From Eisenibacter elegans DSM 3317 (GTDB lineage: Bacteria > Bacteroidota > Bacteroidia > Cytophagales > Microscillaceae): a stretch of 64,000 nt of DNA. The notes under the pieces were generated by a model. The model did not search any database. It was not told the DNA's origin and saw only the letters and a list, made by a program, of their open reading frames with translations. A program made the translations under genes and the position numbers. The stretch is taken from assembly GCF_000430505.1 (NCBI RefSeq), contig NZ_AUMD01000011.1, positions 310,001 through 374,000 of the forward strand, in the 5' to 3' direction. Of the stretch, positions 1-8,162 are shown one piece after another (the stretch's first letter is position 1; each line of letters starts with the position of its first letter).

Positions 1-1047
1 GTGTTTTTTGTCAATGCGCTCCAACAAGAGAGCGACCGTGCATTGGGGCATTTGCCTGAGCTTTGGGTACAACAGCTGGCCGGAGGCCGGCTTGTACCAA
101 TGAAGCAAAGCTGGGTAGACTCCCTACAAGGCATCCGAGGGGTGCGCCAGATACAGCCGCGTCTTTGGGGCTACAATTACGATTCGCCCACAGGAGCAGT
201 ATTTACCCTCATGGCTGCTGATACCCTCCCCCCAGAGGGCTTGAGCTTGCTCAAGACCTTGCCCCAAGGGCAGAGGCTACAGCCCGAAACGGCTTGGGTG
301 GGCACGGGGCTGCTCGAAATGAGGGAGCTTGCCCTAGGCGATGATATCACACTCTTTGATGATAGTGGTGAGATTCGTAGCTTTCGCATTGTAGGTGCTT
401 TTGAAGCCGCCGCCGACTTGCTCACCCGCGACCTCATTGTGCTCCATCCATACAGCGCCCGAAAGATGTTGGGCTTGGCAGAAGATGAAATTACAGACCT
501 AGCCATCAGCATTCACAACCCGGACGAAATCAATAACATAGGCCGCAAAATAGACCGACAATTTGCCGGAATAAGGGTTGTTACTGCCGACGAGCTGCGC
601 AGTACCTACACAGCCCTTTTTAGTTGGCGTGGGGGTTTGTTTACGTATGGCACCTTACTATCACTCCTAGCTTTTTTGATTTTGATATGGCAACAGGCTA
701 CCGGAATGACCGCCGAGGAGCGGCGTGAGTTGGGCGTGCTCAAGGCCATTGGTTGGGAAATATCAGATGTACTGCAGGTTAAATTTTGGGAGGCAATTGT
801 ACTCTCGTTTACAGCCACAATGCTCGGGATGATGTTGGCCTATGGGCATGTATTTGTGCTTGGCGCACCTATGCTGAAGCAGCTGCTGATGGGCTGGTCC
901 GTGTTGTATCCTCAGTATGTCTTGCACCCCACGCTCGACTATGCTTCTTGGTTGACTATCTTGGCGTTGTCGGTAGTGCCCTATGTGGCGGCTACTGTGT
1001 TGCCGGCTTGGCGGGCGGCGATTATCCCTCCGGCAGAAGTAATGTAA
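1..1047 (+). CDS. FtsX-type ABC transporter permease (5' truncated by window)
   Basis: C-terminal part of an inner-membrane permease of the FtsX/MacB/DevC superfamily, which works with an ABC ATPase to move lipids, lipoproteins or peptides out of the cell or to act on envelope substrates. Residues 1 to about 205 form the extracytoplasmic domain. Three membrane segments follow near 212-232, 262-285 and 315-338. The cytoplasmic motif TAEERRELGVLKAIGW near 237-252, typical of FtsX permeases, lies between the first two of these. The family has one more membrane helix at its N terminus, which is absent, so the GTG at base 1 is very probably an internal valine codon and the true start lies upstream of the window. 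The ATPase partner is not visible and may also lie upstream. tadA begins 6 bases after the stop and may be co-transcribed. The substrate cannot be told from sequence. Confidence 0.85.
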   Translation: MFFVNALQQESDRALGHLPELWVQQLAGGRLVPMKQSWVDSLQGIRGVRQIQPRLWGYNYDSPTGAVFTLMAADTLPPEGLSLLKTLPQGQRLQPETAWVGTGLLEMRELALGDDITLFDDSGEIRSFRIVGAFEAAADLLTRDLIVLHPYSARKMLGLAEDEITDLAISIHNPDEINNIGRKIDRQFAGIRVVTADELRSTYTALFSWRGGLFTYGTLLSLLAFLILIWQQATGMTAEERRELGVLKAIGWEISDVLQVKFWEAIVLSFTATMLGMMLAYGHVFVLGAPMLKQLLMGWSVLYPQYVLHPTLDYASWLTILALSVVPYVAATVLPAWRAAIIPPAEVM

Positions 1048-1053
1048 ACGACT

Positions 1054-1491
1054 ATGCTCGAACTTACCCACGAATATTATATGCAGTTGGCGCTCAAACA
1101 GGCGCAGATGGCCTACGAAGCTGGAGAGATTCCGGTGGGAGCGGTCATATTATCGCCCAAGGGCATCGTGGCTCAAGCCCATAACCAAACCGAGCGCCTG
1201 CAAGACGTAACTGCCCACGCCGAAATGTTGGCCATTACTGCCGCCGCACAACATCTGGGCGCCAAATACCTACGACAGTGTACGCTCTATGTAACGCTAG
1301 AGCCTTGCGTGATGTGCGCAGGGGCCTGTTATTGGGCTCAGCTTGGCGCTGTCATTTATGGCGCTGCCGACGAAAAGCGCGGCTTTGGAAGCCAAGCGCT
1401 GGGGCTGCACCCTAAAACCAAAATCATCGCAGGGGTTTTAGAAGAGGACTGTAAAGCGCTTTTACAGGCTTTTTTCAAACGCCTACGTTGA
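1054..1491 (+). CDS. tadA: tRNA-specific adenosine deaminase TadA
   Basis: Cytoplasmic zinc enzyme that deaminates adenosine 34 to inosine in the anticodon of tRNA-Arg(ACG), allowing wobble decoding. The 145-residue protein is a single CDA-fold domain of normal length. The zinc and proton-shuttle signature HAE lies at residues 55-57 and the second zinc motif PCVMC at 84-88. An N-terminal helix with EIPVGAV (25-31) is also typical. The ATG at 1054 is the natural start, 6 bases after the permease stop. The identification rests on the canonical motifs and length; a related guanine or cytosine deaminase is less likely, because the stretch following PCVMCAGA is TadA-like. Confidence 0.93.
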   Translation: MLELTHEYYMQLALKQAQMAYEAGEIPVGAVILSPKGIVAQAHNQTERLQDVTAHAEMLAITAAAQHLGAKYLRQCTLYVTLEPCVMCAGACYWAQLGAVIYGAADEKRGFGSQALGLHPKTKIIAGVLEEDCKALLQAFFKRLR

Positions 1492-1531
1492 TGGGTCATA
1501 ACACATACAAATACTCAGCCGTATGCTTGTG

Positions 1532-2566
1532 TTATAATGCTTGCAAGAGGTCTATGAGCTCGTGGTGTGGGTAGGCATCCGTTTTGTAGAGCAGGTAAGA
1601 GTTGTGGGTATAAATGCCTTCACGCCCGTTCATTGCGTCGCGGCTCCAGTCAAAAACTCCGCTTTTACCATCGTGGAAGGTGTTCTTGTCAAAATTGATT
1701 CCATATTCTTCAACCAGACACTTGAGCAAACCGTAGAGGCTTTGGAGTTGTTGGGGGGTATATTTTTCAAAATACCAATGCCCCTTCCATTGTTCTTTGA
1801 GGGTGTATACCCTTTCGGGAGGAACAATGCCACCATAGTCATTGTGGTATGTATTGCCAGCCTTTACCAAAAAGCCATAGTTGCAAAGCTCGATACCAAT
1901 GGCGCGGGAGTCCAAATCCATCCGCCCTACGCCCAAATGCCAAGCCCAGTAGCCCTTGGGGATGACCCGCAGGATGCTGCCGTCAGCATCAATGATAAAA
2001 TCAGTCGCTACTTGGGCAGGGTGCATATCCCACCACTGCTTGGTATTCCAAGCCGAGCCACTTCCGGCAGTATGGTGAATGACAATTTGTTTTTTGGCGC
2101 TTACAGTCTGAAAATATTGCCCCACCCGCAAAAAAGCCGGCGTTACACCTGGGTAATCAGGCTGCTGTAGTTTTTCGATAAATGCTTTTTGGCTTTCTAT
2201 TCTGTGAGCCTTACAAAAATCTTCTTCTGCTTTTTGCGAAAAAGGCCCATATTCGCCATCAATGGCTCCGTAGTAATACCCTTTTTCTTGGAGGAATATT
2301 TGCTTCTGTTCGGCAGTCAGGCTGTGGTCGAGGGTGGTACTTTGTGGGTGCTCCCATTCTTGGCGAATCTGTAAGAGCGCCTCAAAAGTATGGGCATCTA
2401 CTTGCCCTGTTACAAATTGGACTTCTTGAAAGGTACGTACGGCAGCAGTAGTTAGCGGGCCGTAGAGGCCATCAACAGTGCCGTGGTAGTGGCCTAGGCG
2501 TTTGAGTATTTGCTGAATTTTGAAAACACGCTTGGTATGCGCATCGCCTTCCTTGATAGGACCCAT
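1532..2566 (-). CDS. N-acetylmuramoyl-L-alanine amidase with two peptidoglycan-binding domains
   Basis: Zinc amidase of the Amidase_2/PGRP fold that cuts the bond between N-acetylmuramic acid and L-alanine in peptidoglycan. Two PG_binding_1-like repeats come first: around residues 11-68, with the core LGHYHGTVDGLYGPLT, and around 84-135, with KGYYYGAIDGEYGPFS. The catalytic domain spans about 158-335. Likely zinc ligands are His164 or His165 in IVIHHTAGSG and His321 in YTHNSYLLY; Glu226 and the WHLG at 209-212 are also conserved-looking. No signal peptide is seen, so export is not obvious; a phage-lysin-like or moonlighting role is possible, but no other phage genes are nearby. The gene stands alone between tadA (convergent) and der (divergent). 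Start ATG at 2566 is the first in frame. Confidence 0.85.
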   Translation of the reverse strand: MGPIKEGDAHTKRVFKIQQILKRLGHYHGTVDGLYGPLTTAAVRTFQEVQFVTGQVDAHTFEALLQIRQEWEHPQSTTLDHSLTAEQKQIFLQEKGYYYGAIDGEYGPFSQKAEEDFCKAHRIESQKAFIEKLQQPDYPGVTPAFLRVGQYFQTVSAKKQIVIHHTAGSGSAWNTKQWWDMHPAQVATDFIIDADGSILRVIPKGYWAWHLGVGRMDLDSRAIGIELCNYGFLVKAGNTYHNDYGGIVPPERVYTLKEQWKGHWYFEKYTPQQLQSLYGLLKCLVEEYGINFDKNTFHDGKSGVFDWSRDAMNGREGIYTHNSYLLYKTDAYPHHELIDLLQAL

Positions 2567-2764
2567 AGGCTAGGTAGTTTGTAGAGATATTTGCCATTGT
2601 GGCAGTCAGTATCACAACACATTTAAACCTAATCTGTCCGTCAAAAGTTTGATTTATCAGTATCAAAGTAGAATACTATTCGACCAACGGCCAGTTTGCA
2701 CAAGCAGAGGTAATCGGTTGGGCAAGAGATGTACACAAAAAAAACATTTTATCATAAAGCTTCG

Positions 2765-2772
2765 TATCTTTG
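2765..2772 (+). promoter_or_regulatory. Promoter -7 box for der
   Basis: TATCTTTG matches the Bacteroidota primary sigma -7 consensus TAnnTTTG, 30 bases before the der start codon. No clear TTTG -33 element lies at the usual 19-21 base spacing. Confidence 0.6.
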
Positions 2773-2802
2773 CGCTTTCATTGTTGATACCCCCTTTGTT
2801 TT

Positions 2803-4113
2803 ATGTCGAATATTGTAGCCATCGTAGGCCGCCCCAACGTTGGCAAGTCTACGTTTTTTAACCGCATGATAGAGCAGCGCCAGTCGATTATAGACGACCA
2901 GAGCGGCGTTACCCGCGACCGTATCTATGGTCAGGCGCAGTGGACTGGGCACTTTTTTACCCTTGTAGACACGGGCGGCTATGTCGTTGGCTCTGATGAT
3001 ACTTTCGAGGATGCCATCCGCAATCAAGTACGCATCGCGATGGAGGAGGCGGATGTGGTGTTGTTTATGGTCGATTGTACGACCGGATTGATGGACTTGG
3101 ACAAGGATTTCGCCAATATCGTACGCCAATACAACAAGCCGGTCATTATTGTAGCCAATAAGGCTGACCACTACGAAGCCCAGCAGTCGGCAGTAGAGTT
3201 TTACGCCCTCGGCCTGGGGGATAAGCTTTTCCCCATTGCAGCACAAAGTGGCTCCGGCACAGGTGACTTGCTCGACGAGATTGTGAGTTTGTTGCCCTCT
3301 CCAGACGAGATTCCCCAAACGCTAGAGCTGCCCCATATCGCCGTGGTAGGTCGTCCCAATGTGGGTAAGTCCTCGTTTGTCAACCTGCTTTTGGGCGAAG
3401 AACGCAGCATTGTTACCAATATCGCCGGTACTACCCGCGACAGCGTACACGCTGTATACAAGGCCTTCGGCCAAGAATTTGTCTTGGTAGATACTGCCGG
3501 TATCCGCCGCAAAAGTAAGGTACACGAAGACGTAGAGTTTTATTCCGTGATGCGCTCTTTGCGTGCGCTCGAAAGCACAGACGTTTGTATCATTATGATA
3601 GATGCCGAGCGTGGTATCGCCTCTCAAGATGTAAACCTCATCGGGCTGGCCGACCGCAACAAGAAGGGCATCGTATTGATGGTCAATAAGTGGGATTTGA
3701 TTGAAAAAGACCATCGCACTGCCGATGAGTTCAAGAAAGAAATCTATGAACGTATCGCCCCAATGACCTATGTCCCTATTTTGTTTACGTCTGTGCTCAA
3801 CAAGCAACGCGTATTCCAGAGCATCCAAAAGGCGATGGAAGTATACGAAGCTCGCAGCCAGCGTATCCCCACCTCGGCGCTCAACGACGCCCTCTTGCCC
3901 GAGATAGAGCGTTATCCACCTCCGGCAACCAAGGGCAAATACATCCGCATCAAGTATGTAACCCAATTGCCGACGGCTACCCCGGCGTTTGCCTTTTTCT
4001 GCAATCTGCCCCAGTATATCAAGGAGCCGTATGCACGCTATCTCGAAAACCAAATCCGCAAGCATTTCGACTTTGAGGGCGTGCCAATTCAAGTGTTTTT
4101 CCGTAAAAAATAG
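2803..4113 (+). CDS. der: Ribosome biogenesis GTPase Der (EngA)
   Basis: Essential double-GTPase needed for maturation of the 50S ribosomal subunit; acts in the cytoplasm on pre-ribosomes. The 436 residues are typical. The first G domain has P-loop GRPNVGKST at 9-17, the DTGG switch II at 57-60 and NKAD at 119-122. The second has P-loop GRPNVGKSS at 183-191 and NKWD near 297. A KH-like RNA-binding domain occupies about 355-436. The tandem G domains exclude single-domain relatives such as Era. It has its own promoter and is followed after 94 bases by dnaN, which also has its own promoter, so the two need not be one operon. Confidence 0.97.
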   Translation: MSNIVAIVGRPNVGKSTFFNRMIEQRQSIIDDQSGVTRDRIYGQAQWTGHFFTLVDTGGYVVGSDDTFEDAIRNQVRIAMEEADVVLFMVDCTTGLMDLDKDFANIVRQYNKPVIIVANKADHYEAQQSAVEFYALGLGDKLFPIAAQSGSGTGDLLDEIVSLLPSPDEIPQTLELPHIAVVGRPNVGKSSFVNLLLGEERSIVTNIAGTTRDSVHAVYKAFGQEFVLVDTAGIRRKSKVHEDVEFYSVMRSLRALESTDVCIIMIDAERGIASQDVNLIGLADRNKKGIVLMVNKWDLIEKDHRTADEFKKEIYERIAPMTYVPILFTSVLNKQRVFQSIQKAMEVYEARSQRIPTSALNDALLPEIERYPPPATKGKYIRIKYVTQLPTATPAFAFFCNLPQYIKEPYARYLENQIRKHFDFEGVPIQVFFRKK

Positions 4114-4161
4114 GGCGAAAAATCAGGCCTTTGCGTGGCTGTATCTCCTCCTTTCTGTTTG

Positions 4162-4169
4162 TATCTTTG
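4162..4169 (+). promoter_or_regulatory. Promoter -7 box for dnaN
   Basis: TATCTTTG, a perfect TAnnTTTG box, lies 38 bases before the dnaN ATG, giving a leader of about 30 bases. No well-spaced -33 element is seen. Confidence 0.6.
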
Positions 4170-4207
4170 TAACATAGACTACCCGTATACGAAAACCCAC
4201 CACTGAT

Positions 4208-5332
4208 ATGAAGTTAATCGTCTCTTCTGCTGTTCTCCAAAAGCAACTGGCTGCTTTGAGTAGCGTAGTGCCTTCTAATCCGATAGTACCAATTTTGGAT
4301 AACTTCCTGTTTGACCTCAACCAAAATGAGCTGACAGTCAGCGCTTCTGACCTGAATGTATCCATGACTACCCGTGTGAGCGTAGAGTCTACGGATACGG
4401 GTCGTGTGGCCGTCCCTTCCAAAATTTTGCTTGATACGCTCAAAAGCCTGCCTGAGCAACCGATTACCTTCGCTGTAGACCCTGATACGCACGCCGTAGA
4501 AATCACTTCTTACAGCGGTCGCTATAAGCTGCCGGGCGAAAGTGCCGAAGACTTCCCGCGTATCCCTAGCGCAGAGAAGAGCGAAGCTAGCCTCGTAATT
4601 CCTTCAGAGGTGCTGGGCAAGGCGCTCCACCATACGCTCTTTGCCGTAAGCACAGATGAGCTGCGCCCTGCAATGACAGGGGTATATTTTGACCTCAGCC
4701 CCGAAGAGGCGGTATTGGTCGCTACCGATGGCCACCGCCTTGTACGCTACACCCGCAAGGATGTGCAGTCAAGCCAAGCCATTGGCGTGATTGTGCCCCG
4801 AAAAGCATTGGCTACACTCGAAAAAGCCCTCCCCAATGATGTGGATGTACACGCTGAGTTTGACACCTCCAACGCCTTTTTCTCTTTTGGCCAATACCAC
4901 TTGGTAGCCCGCCTCGTTGACGAGACTTTCCCCGACTATCGCAACGCCATCCCTGTAGAAAACCCCAATAAGCTCGAAATTGAGCGTGGCGACTTCTACA
5001 ATGCCATCAAACGAGCAATGATTTATGCCAACAAAGCTACCCACCAAATCCGCCTAAAGGTATCAGAAACACAGATGCAAATCTTTGCCGAAGACCAAGA
5101 TTATGCCAACGAGGCCAACGAGCGCCTTGCTTGCGAATACAACGGCGAAGAAATGGAGATTGGCTTCAACGCACGCCTCTTGTCTGATGTATTGGCTAAT
5201 ATCGACTGCAAGGAGATGACGATGGAAATGTCTACCCCCCGTAAGGCTGGCATCGTAAAACCCAAAGAGCAGCCTGACTATGAGGATACGCTCCTGCTCA
5301 TTATGCCAGTAATGCTGAACAACAGCTACTAA
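4208..5332 (+). CDS. dnaN: DNA polymerase III beta sliding clamp
   Basis: Ring-forming processivity clamp that tethers DNA polymerase III to DNA and recruits many repair and replication proteins. At 374 residues it has the normal three-subdomain length. Typical features are the N-terminal MKLIVSSAVLQKQL, the first-domain segment GRYKLPGESAEDFPRIP, the second-domain LVATDGHRLVRY and the C-terminal LLIMPVMLNN, which matches the conserved LIMPMRL-like tail that forms the partner-binding pocket. dnaN often lies near recF and dnaA; here recF is about 5 kb away on the opposite strand and dnaA is not in the window. A strong intrinsic terminator follows. Confidence 0.97.
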   Translation: MKLIVSSAVLQKQLAALSSVVPSNPIVPILDNFLFDLNQNELTVSASDLNVSMTTRVSVESTDTGRVAVPSKILLDTLKSLPEQPITFAVDPDTHAVEITSYSGRYKLPGESAEDFPRIPSAEKSEASLVIPSEVLGKALHHTLFAVSTDELRPAMTGVYFDLSPEEAVLVATDGHRLVRYTRKDVQSSQAIGVIVPRKALATLEKALPNDVDVHAEFDTSNAFFSFGQYHLVARLVDETFPDYRNAIPVENPNKLEIERGDFYNAIKRAMIYANKATHQIRLKVSETQMQIFAEDQDYANEANERLACEYNGEEMEIGFNARLLSDVLANIDCKEMTMEMSTPRKAGIVKPKEQPDYEDTLLLIMPVMLNNSY

Positions 5333-5359
5333 AAAAATAAGTATGACTACAGATAGAAG

Positions 5360-5387
5360 CCACTCAAATCTCTTGGGTGGTTTTTTT
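5360..5387 (+). terminator. Intrinsic terminator of dnaN
   Basis: CCACTCAA pairs with TTGGGTGG (one G-T pair) around a 5-base loop, followed by seven T. A longer outer pairing, GAAGCC with GGCTTC, encloses it. Confidence 0.8.
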
Positions 5388-5573
5388 ATGGCTTCCACCA
5401 CGGCAAAGCGCTGGAGCTATTGAGCATCACTACACAGCATACAAAACCCATAACTTTGGCGCTCGCAGTGTTTTTTTTGGGAGATGTCTCAATTTTCAAG
5501 GAATTTTCAATAGAAAATACTAACTTTAAGCGTTTTTTAGACCCGTTATGCCTCACACCTAAGCTTCCTACTT

Positions 5574-6302
5574 ATGAGACACATCCCATTGATTATAGCC
5601 CTATTGAGTTGGCTGATTTTAGGCCAGCACCTCGCAGCGCAAATTGTTCAGGAAAACACCATAGACGGCCAGCAAAACCTAGAGGCTATCAGTAATGGTG
5701 ATCTCAACGGTATAGCCCGCACCTACAACAACCGTTACCAAGGCATACAAGGCTCACCCTATTGGCTCGACACTTGGTACGAAGGGCGTATTTTTTTGAG
5801 CAAAGACACCATCCAAACCACTGTCAAGTATGATGGATATGCAGATGAACTAGTAATGCGCAACAGGGCCGGCGACTCGGTGTTGGCCGCCAAGGTTGCG
5901 GTGAAAGGCTTTGAGATTCTGCAGAATAATAAAGTCTATTATTTTAGCAAGTTTGACCAAAGTTACATGCTCGAAGGGCAAAAACTAAGGCCTACCTATT
6001 TGAGAATCTTGGTAACAGGAACGCACACCATCGGCATTAGGCACGGCAAACGCCTCCTGCCTGCTGATTATCAGGGGGCTTATAATGCCAACAGACCTTA
6101 TGACCAGCTAATCGACGAACAGAGCTATTATTATATCCATACAACGGAGTTGCAAAAATTTAAGCCCAACAAAAAGCAAGTATTGGCGCTCTTGTCTGGT
6201 GAAACGCAAACGGCGGCTGAACGCTTTATCAAAGCCGAAAAGCTCAGCTTCAACAACGATGAAGACCTCATCCGTTTATTTGAGTACCTTAATGCCCTCT
6301 AA
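5574..6302 (+). CDS. Exported protein of unknown function
   Basis: I do not recognise this 242-residue protein. It starts with a clear Sec signal peptide (hydrophobic LIIALLSWLILG, likely cleavage after HLAAQ near residue 23), so it should be periplasmic or outer-membrane associated. The mature part has alternating short hydrophobic stretches and aromatic residues, suggesting beta structure, and the C-terminal 50 residues look helical and charged. Such proteins are common in Cytophagales and carry no assigned function. The ATG at 5574 is chosen because it begins the signal peptide; a TAACTTTA box at 5521-5528, one base off the -7 consensus, could be the promoter. A second exported gene follows 23 bases after the stop and may be co-transcribed. 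Confidence 0.75.
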   Translation: MRHIPLIIALLSWLILGQHLAAQIVQENTIDGQQNLEAISNGDLNGIARTYNNRYQGIQGSPYWLDTWYEGRIFLSKDTIQTTVKYDGYADELVMRNRAGDSVLAAKVAVKGFEILQNNKVYYFSKFDQSYMLEGQKLRPTYLRILVTGTHTIGIRHGKRLLPADYQGAYNANRPYDQLIDEQSYYYIHTTELQKFKPNKKQVLALLSGETQTAAERFIKAEKLSFNNDEDLIRLFEYLNAL

Positions 6303-6325
6303 ATCAGTCTAAAAACTTGTCTCTT

Positions 6326-6868
6326 ATGCAAGCTTTTACTTTATTTTTTAATAACAGATGGCCATATTATGGGCTGTTGTACAGCGCAATACTGCTGATG
6401 TTTTTGGCCGGCTGTAACACCAAAGACCGCACCCCCTCACTCAAAGAACAACTGGCGCACCTCTGGCAAGGCGATACGCTGCGCCTAGGCCTGAGCGCCA
6501 ATGGAATATCGATTACGCAACTGGCGCAGTTTTCGGCAGATGCCGGAGCAATCAACGAACTGCTGGAGCCTCAGTCTATTGATTCGCTAAATCTATTGTT
6601 GAACAATGACGGCACGGGCGCGCTTATCAGCCCACAGGAGTCGGTTACATTTAGATGGCAAGTAGATGAGCGGGAGCGCCAAATATTGCTTCAGACGGAT
6701 GTCCCGATAGAGCTTTTTGAAGGCCAACAACTCGACCGGCTGAAGATCATAAGCTTGTCCGCAAGTCGCCTACATCTCCAAACCAGTGTGGAGCAGACCA
6801 TACAGCCCGAAGGGTTTCTTATCCCAATTCGGGCTACTATAGAAATCAATCTGATTTTTGTTCGCTAA
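6326..6868 (+). CDS. Putative lipoprotein of unknown function
   Basis: A 180-residue protein that I cannot assign to a family. A hydrophobic segment at about 16-29 ends in the lipobox FLAGC with Cys30, so it is probably lipid-anchored. The remainder is rich in Leu, Asp and Gln, with alternating patterns suggesting a small beta-rich fold. A frame extension upstream begins with TTG at 6317, but ATG at 6326 is a better start. The gene lies 23 bases after the exported protein upstream. Its 3' end overlaps the next gene by 11 bases if that gene starts at its TTG, which points to translational coupling in one operon. Confidence 0.7.
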   Translation: MQAFTLFFNNRWPYYGLLYSAILLMFLAGCNTKDRTPSLKEQLAHLWQGDTLRLGLSANGISITQLAQFSADAGAINELLEPQSIDSLNLLLNNDGTGALISPQESVTFRWQVDERERQILLQTDVPIELFEGQQLDRLKIISLSASRLHLQTSVEQTIQPEGFLIPIRATIEINLIFVR

Positions 6869-8162
6869 GGTTTTCCCTACTACTGTCCCGAGCTTTTTGG
6901 CCTATAGCCTGCCACTGTTGGTGGGTCTGATAGCCTATGTGTATGCGGGTAAGTGTGGGTTGGGGATGACCTTCGACTCGCTCCAATACCTACAAGCCGC
7001 GCAAGATTTAGCCGCCGGCCAAGCTCCCCGAATGGCCGATGGCAGCCCCTTTAGAGATTACCCCTGGCTTTATCCGCTCGTATTGGCGGCGTTGGGCAAC
7101 ACACGCCTCTCCTTGGTGATTTGGCTACAGGGCTTCTTGTACCTCCTTAACCTTGGGCTGTGGGGATACTGGGCGCACCGACTGCTGGCAAATTATTATC
7201 TCAGCCTAGCGTTTGTATGGTTGTTGGTCTTGAGTACTCCTTTTTTGCTAATACACAGCTTCTTGTGGTCCGAGGCCTTGTTTGTTACACTCCTCTGGGG
7301 TAACTTTTATTACTTGTATCGAAGCCCTGCACATTGGCAGTCAAGGCATGTTGTCTTTTTTCTAGCTGCCTGTATGCTGTTGATGGCACAGCGCCACGCC
7401 GGAATTTGGTGGAGCATAGGGGCTGGGGTATGGGTATGGCATCAAGGCAAACTGAAACATTGGACCTATCAGGCTGTGCTGGGTTTGTTTGTCTTTGGTC
7501 TTTTGGGCTATGGCTGGTGGATACAATACCGTATCAGCGGCTCGTATCAACACCGGCCGGGTTGGGACTTCGTGGAGGCCATTGGCCAAAGCAGCTTTAT
7601 TTTGAGTGCCCACCTAGGGAGTTGGTGGCTGCCTCTGGCCTGGCCGGAGTGGCTGCGAGCCAGCCTTGTGCTGGTATGGTTGACAAGCCTGATAGCGTGG
7701 GCTTGGCAGACAGCCCCCCGCAGCTACCAACTACTATTCATTACCCACGCCATATATGTGTTGGGCTTGGTCTTAATCAAGCCTTATGCACTCTATTTTT
7801 CTGATTTAGAGCGCTTTGCTGCTGTGTTGGTGCCAGGTTTGTACTTGTGTACCTTGGGGTTGTTGGCAACGGCTTGCGGTCACCATACCAAAACCCTCCG
7901 GCGAGGCTATACCGCGATAAGTATCCTTTTGTTGTCGGTGATAATGCTTTATTCAGTGGTGCGAACGACCAAAAATGTTGTCTTCTGGCATCGGCTGCGC
8001 TGCCAATCTGTAGCTGTACTTAGGACAGCGCCAATTTTTGCAAGCAACGCCTCACCAGCCACAGGCCTACTAAGGCCAATAGCGTATAACATAAAGCCTC
8101 GGTATAAGCCGCAAAAATCCATTTCCCTAAAGCAAATAATAGACTGTAGGCCAGTAACATAG
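6858..8162 (+). CDS. Multi-pass membrane protein, glycosyltransferase-like (GT-C type)
   Basis: A 434-residue inner-membrane protein with about ten hydrophobic helices. After the first helix (about 13-31) comes FDSLQYLQAAQDLAAG, which resembles the first periplasmic loop of GT-C enzymes of the ArnT/PMT group, where an acidic residue after helix 1 is catalytic. These enzymes move sugars from polyprenyl carriers to lipids or proteins. The start is uncertain: no ATG precedes the first helix, so TTG at 6858, overlapping the upstream gene by 11 bases, is the best candidate; the next ATG (6966) would remove helix 1. The last 143 bases are antisense to the 3' end of the symporter gene, and the corresponding tail (about residue 388 on) is polar and not helix-like, so the genuine C terminus may be shorter or frameshifted. 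Confidence 0.6.
   Translation: MFAKVFPTTVPSFLAYSLPLLVGLIAYVYAGKCGLGMTFDSLQYLQAAQDLAAGQAPRMADGSPFRDYPWLYPLVLAALGNTRLSLVIWLQGFLYLLNLGLWGYWAHRLLANYYLSLAFVWLLVLSTPFLLIHSFLWSEALFVTLLWGNFYYLYRSPAHWQSRHVVFFLAACMLLMAQRHAGIWWSIGAGVWVWHQGKLKHWTYQAVLGLFVFGLLGYGWWIQYRISGSYQHRPGWDFVEAIGQSSFILSAHLGSWWLPLAWPEWLRASLVLVWLTSLIAWAWQTAPRSYQLLFITHAIYVLGLVLIKPYALYFSDLERFAAVLVPGLYLCTLGLLATACGHHTKTLRRGYTAISILLLSVIMLYSVVRTTKNVVFWHRLRCQSVAVLRTAPIFASNASPATGLLRPIAYNIKPRYKPQKSISLKQIIDCRPVT

Noticed and set aside
1541-2170. 209-residue plus-strand open frame opposite the amidase
   Set aside because: The amidase frame on the minus strand has catalytic motifs and two binding repeats; the plus frame has none.
1532-2566. Prophage remnant suggested by a lysin-like amidase
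   Set aside because: No integrase, capsid, tail or holin genes are near; neighbours are housekeeping genes.
3322-4092. 256-residue open frame on the minus strand opposite der
   Set aside because: Lies wholly inside the well-supported der gene and has no recognisable domain; it is a by-product of der codon use.
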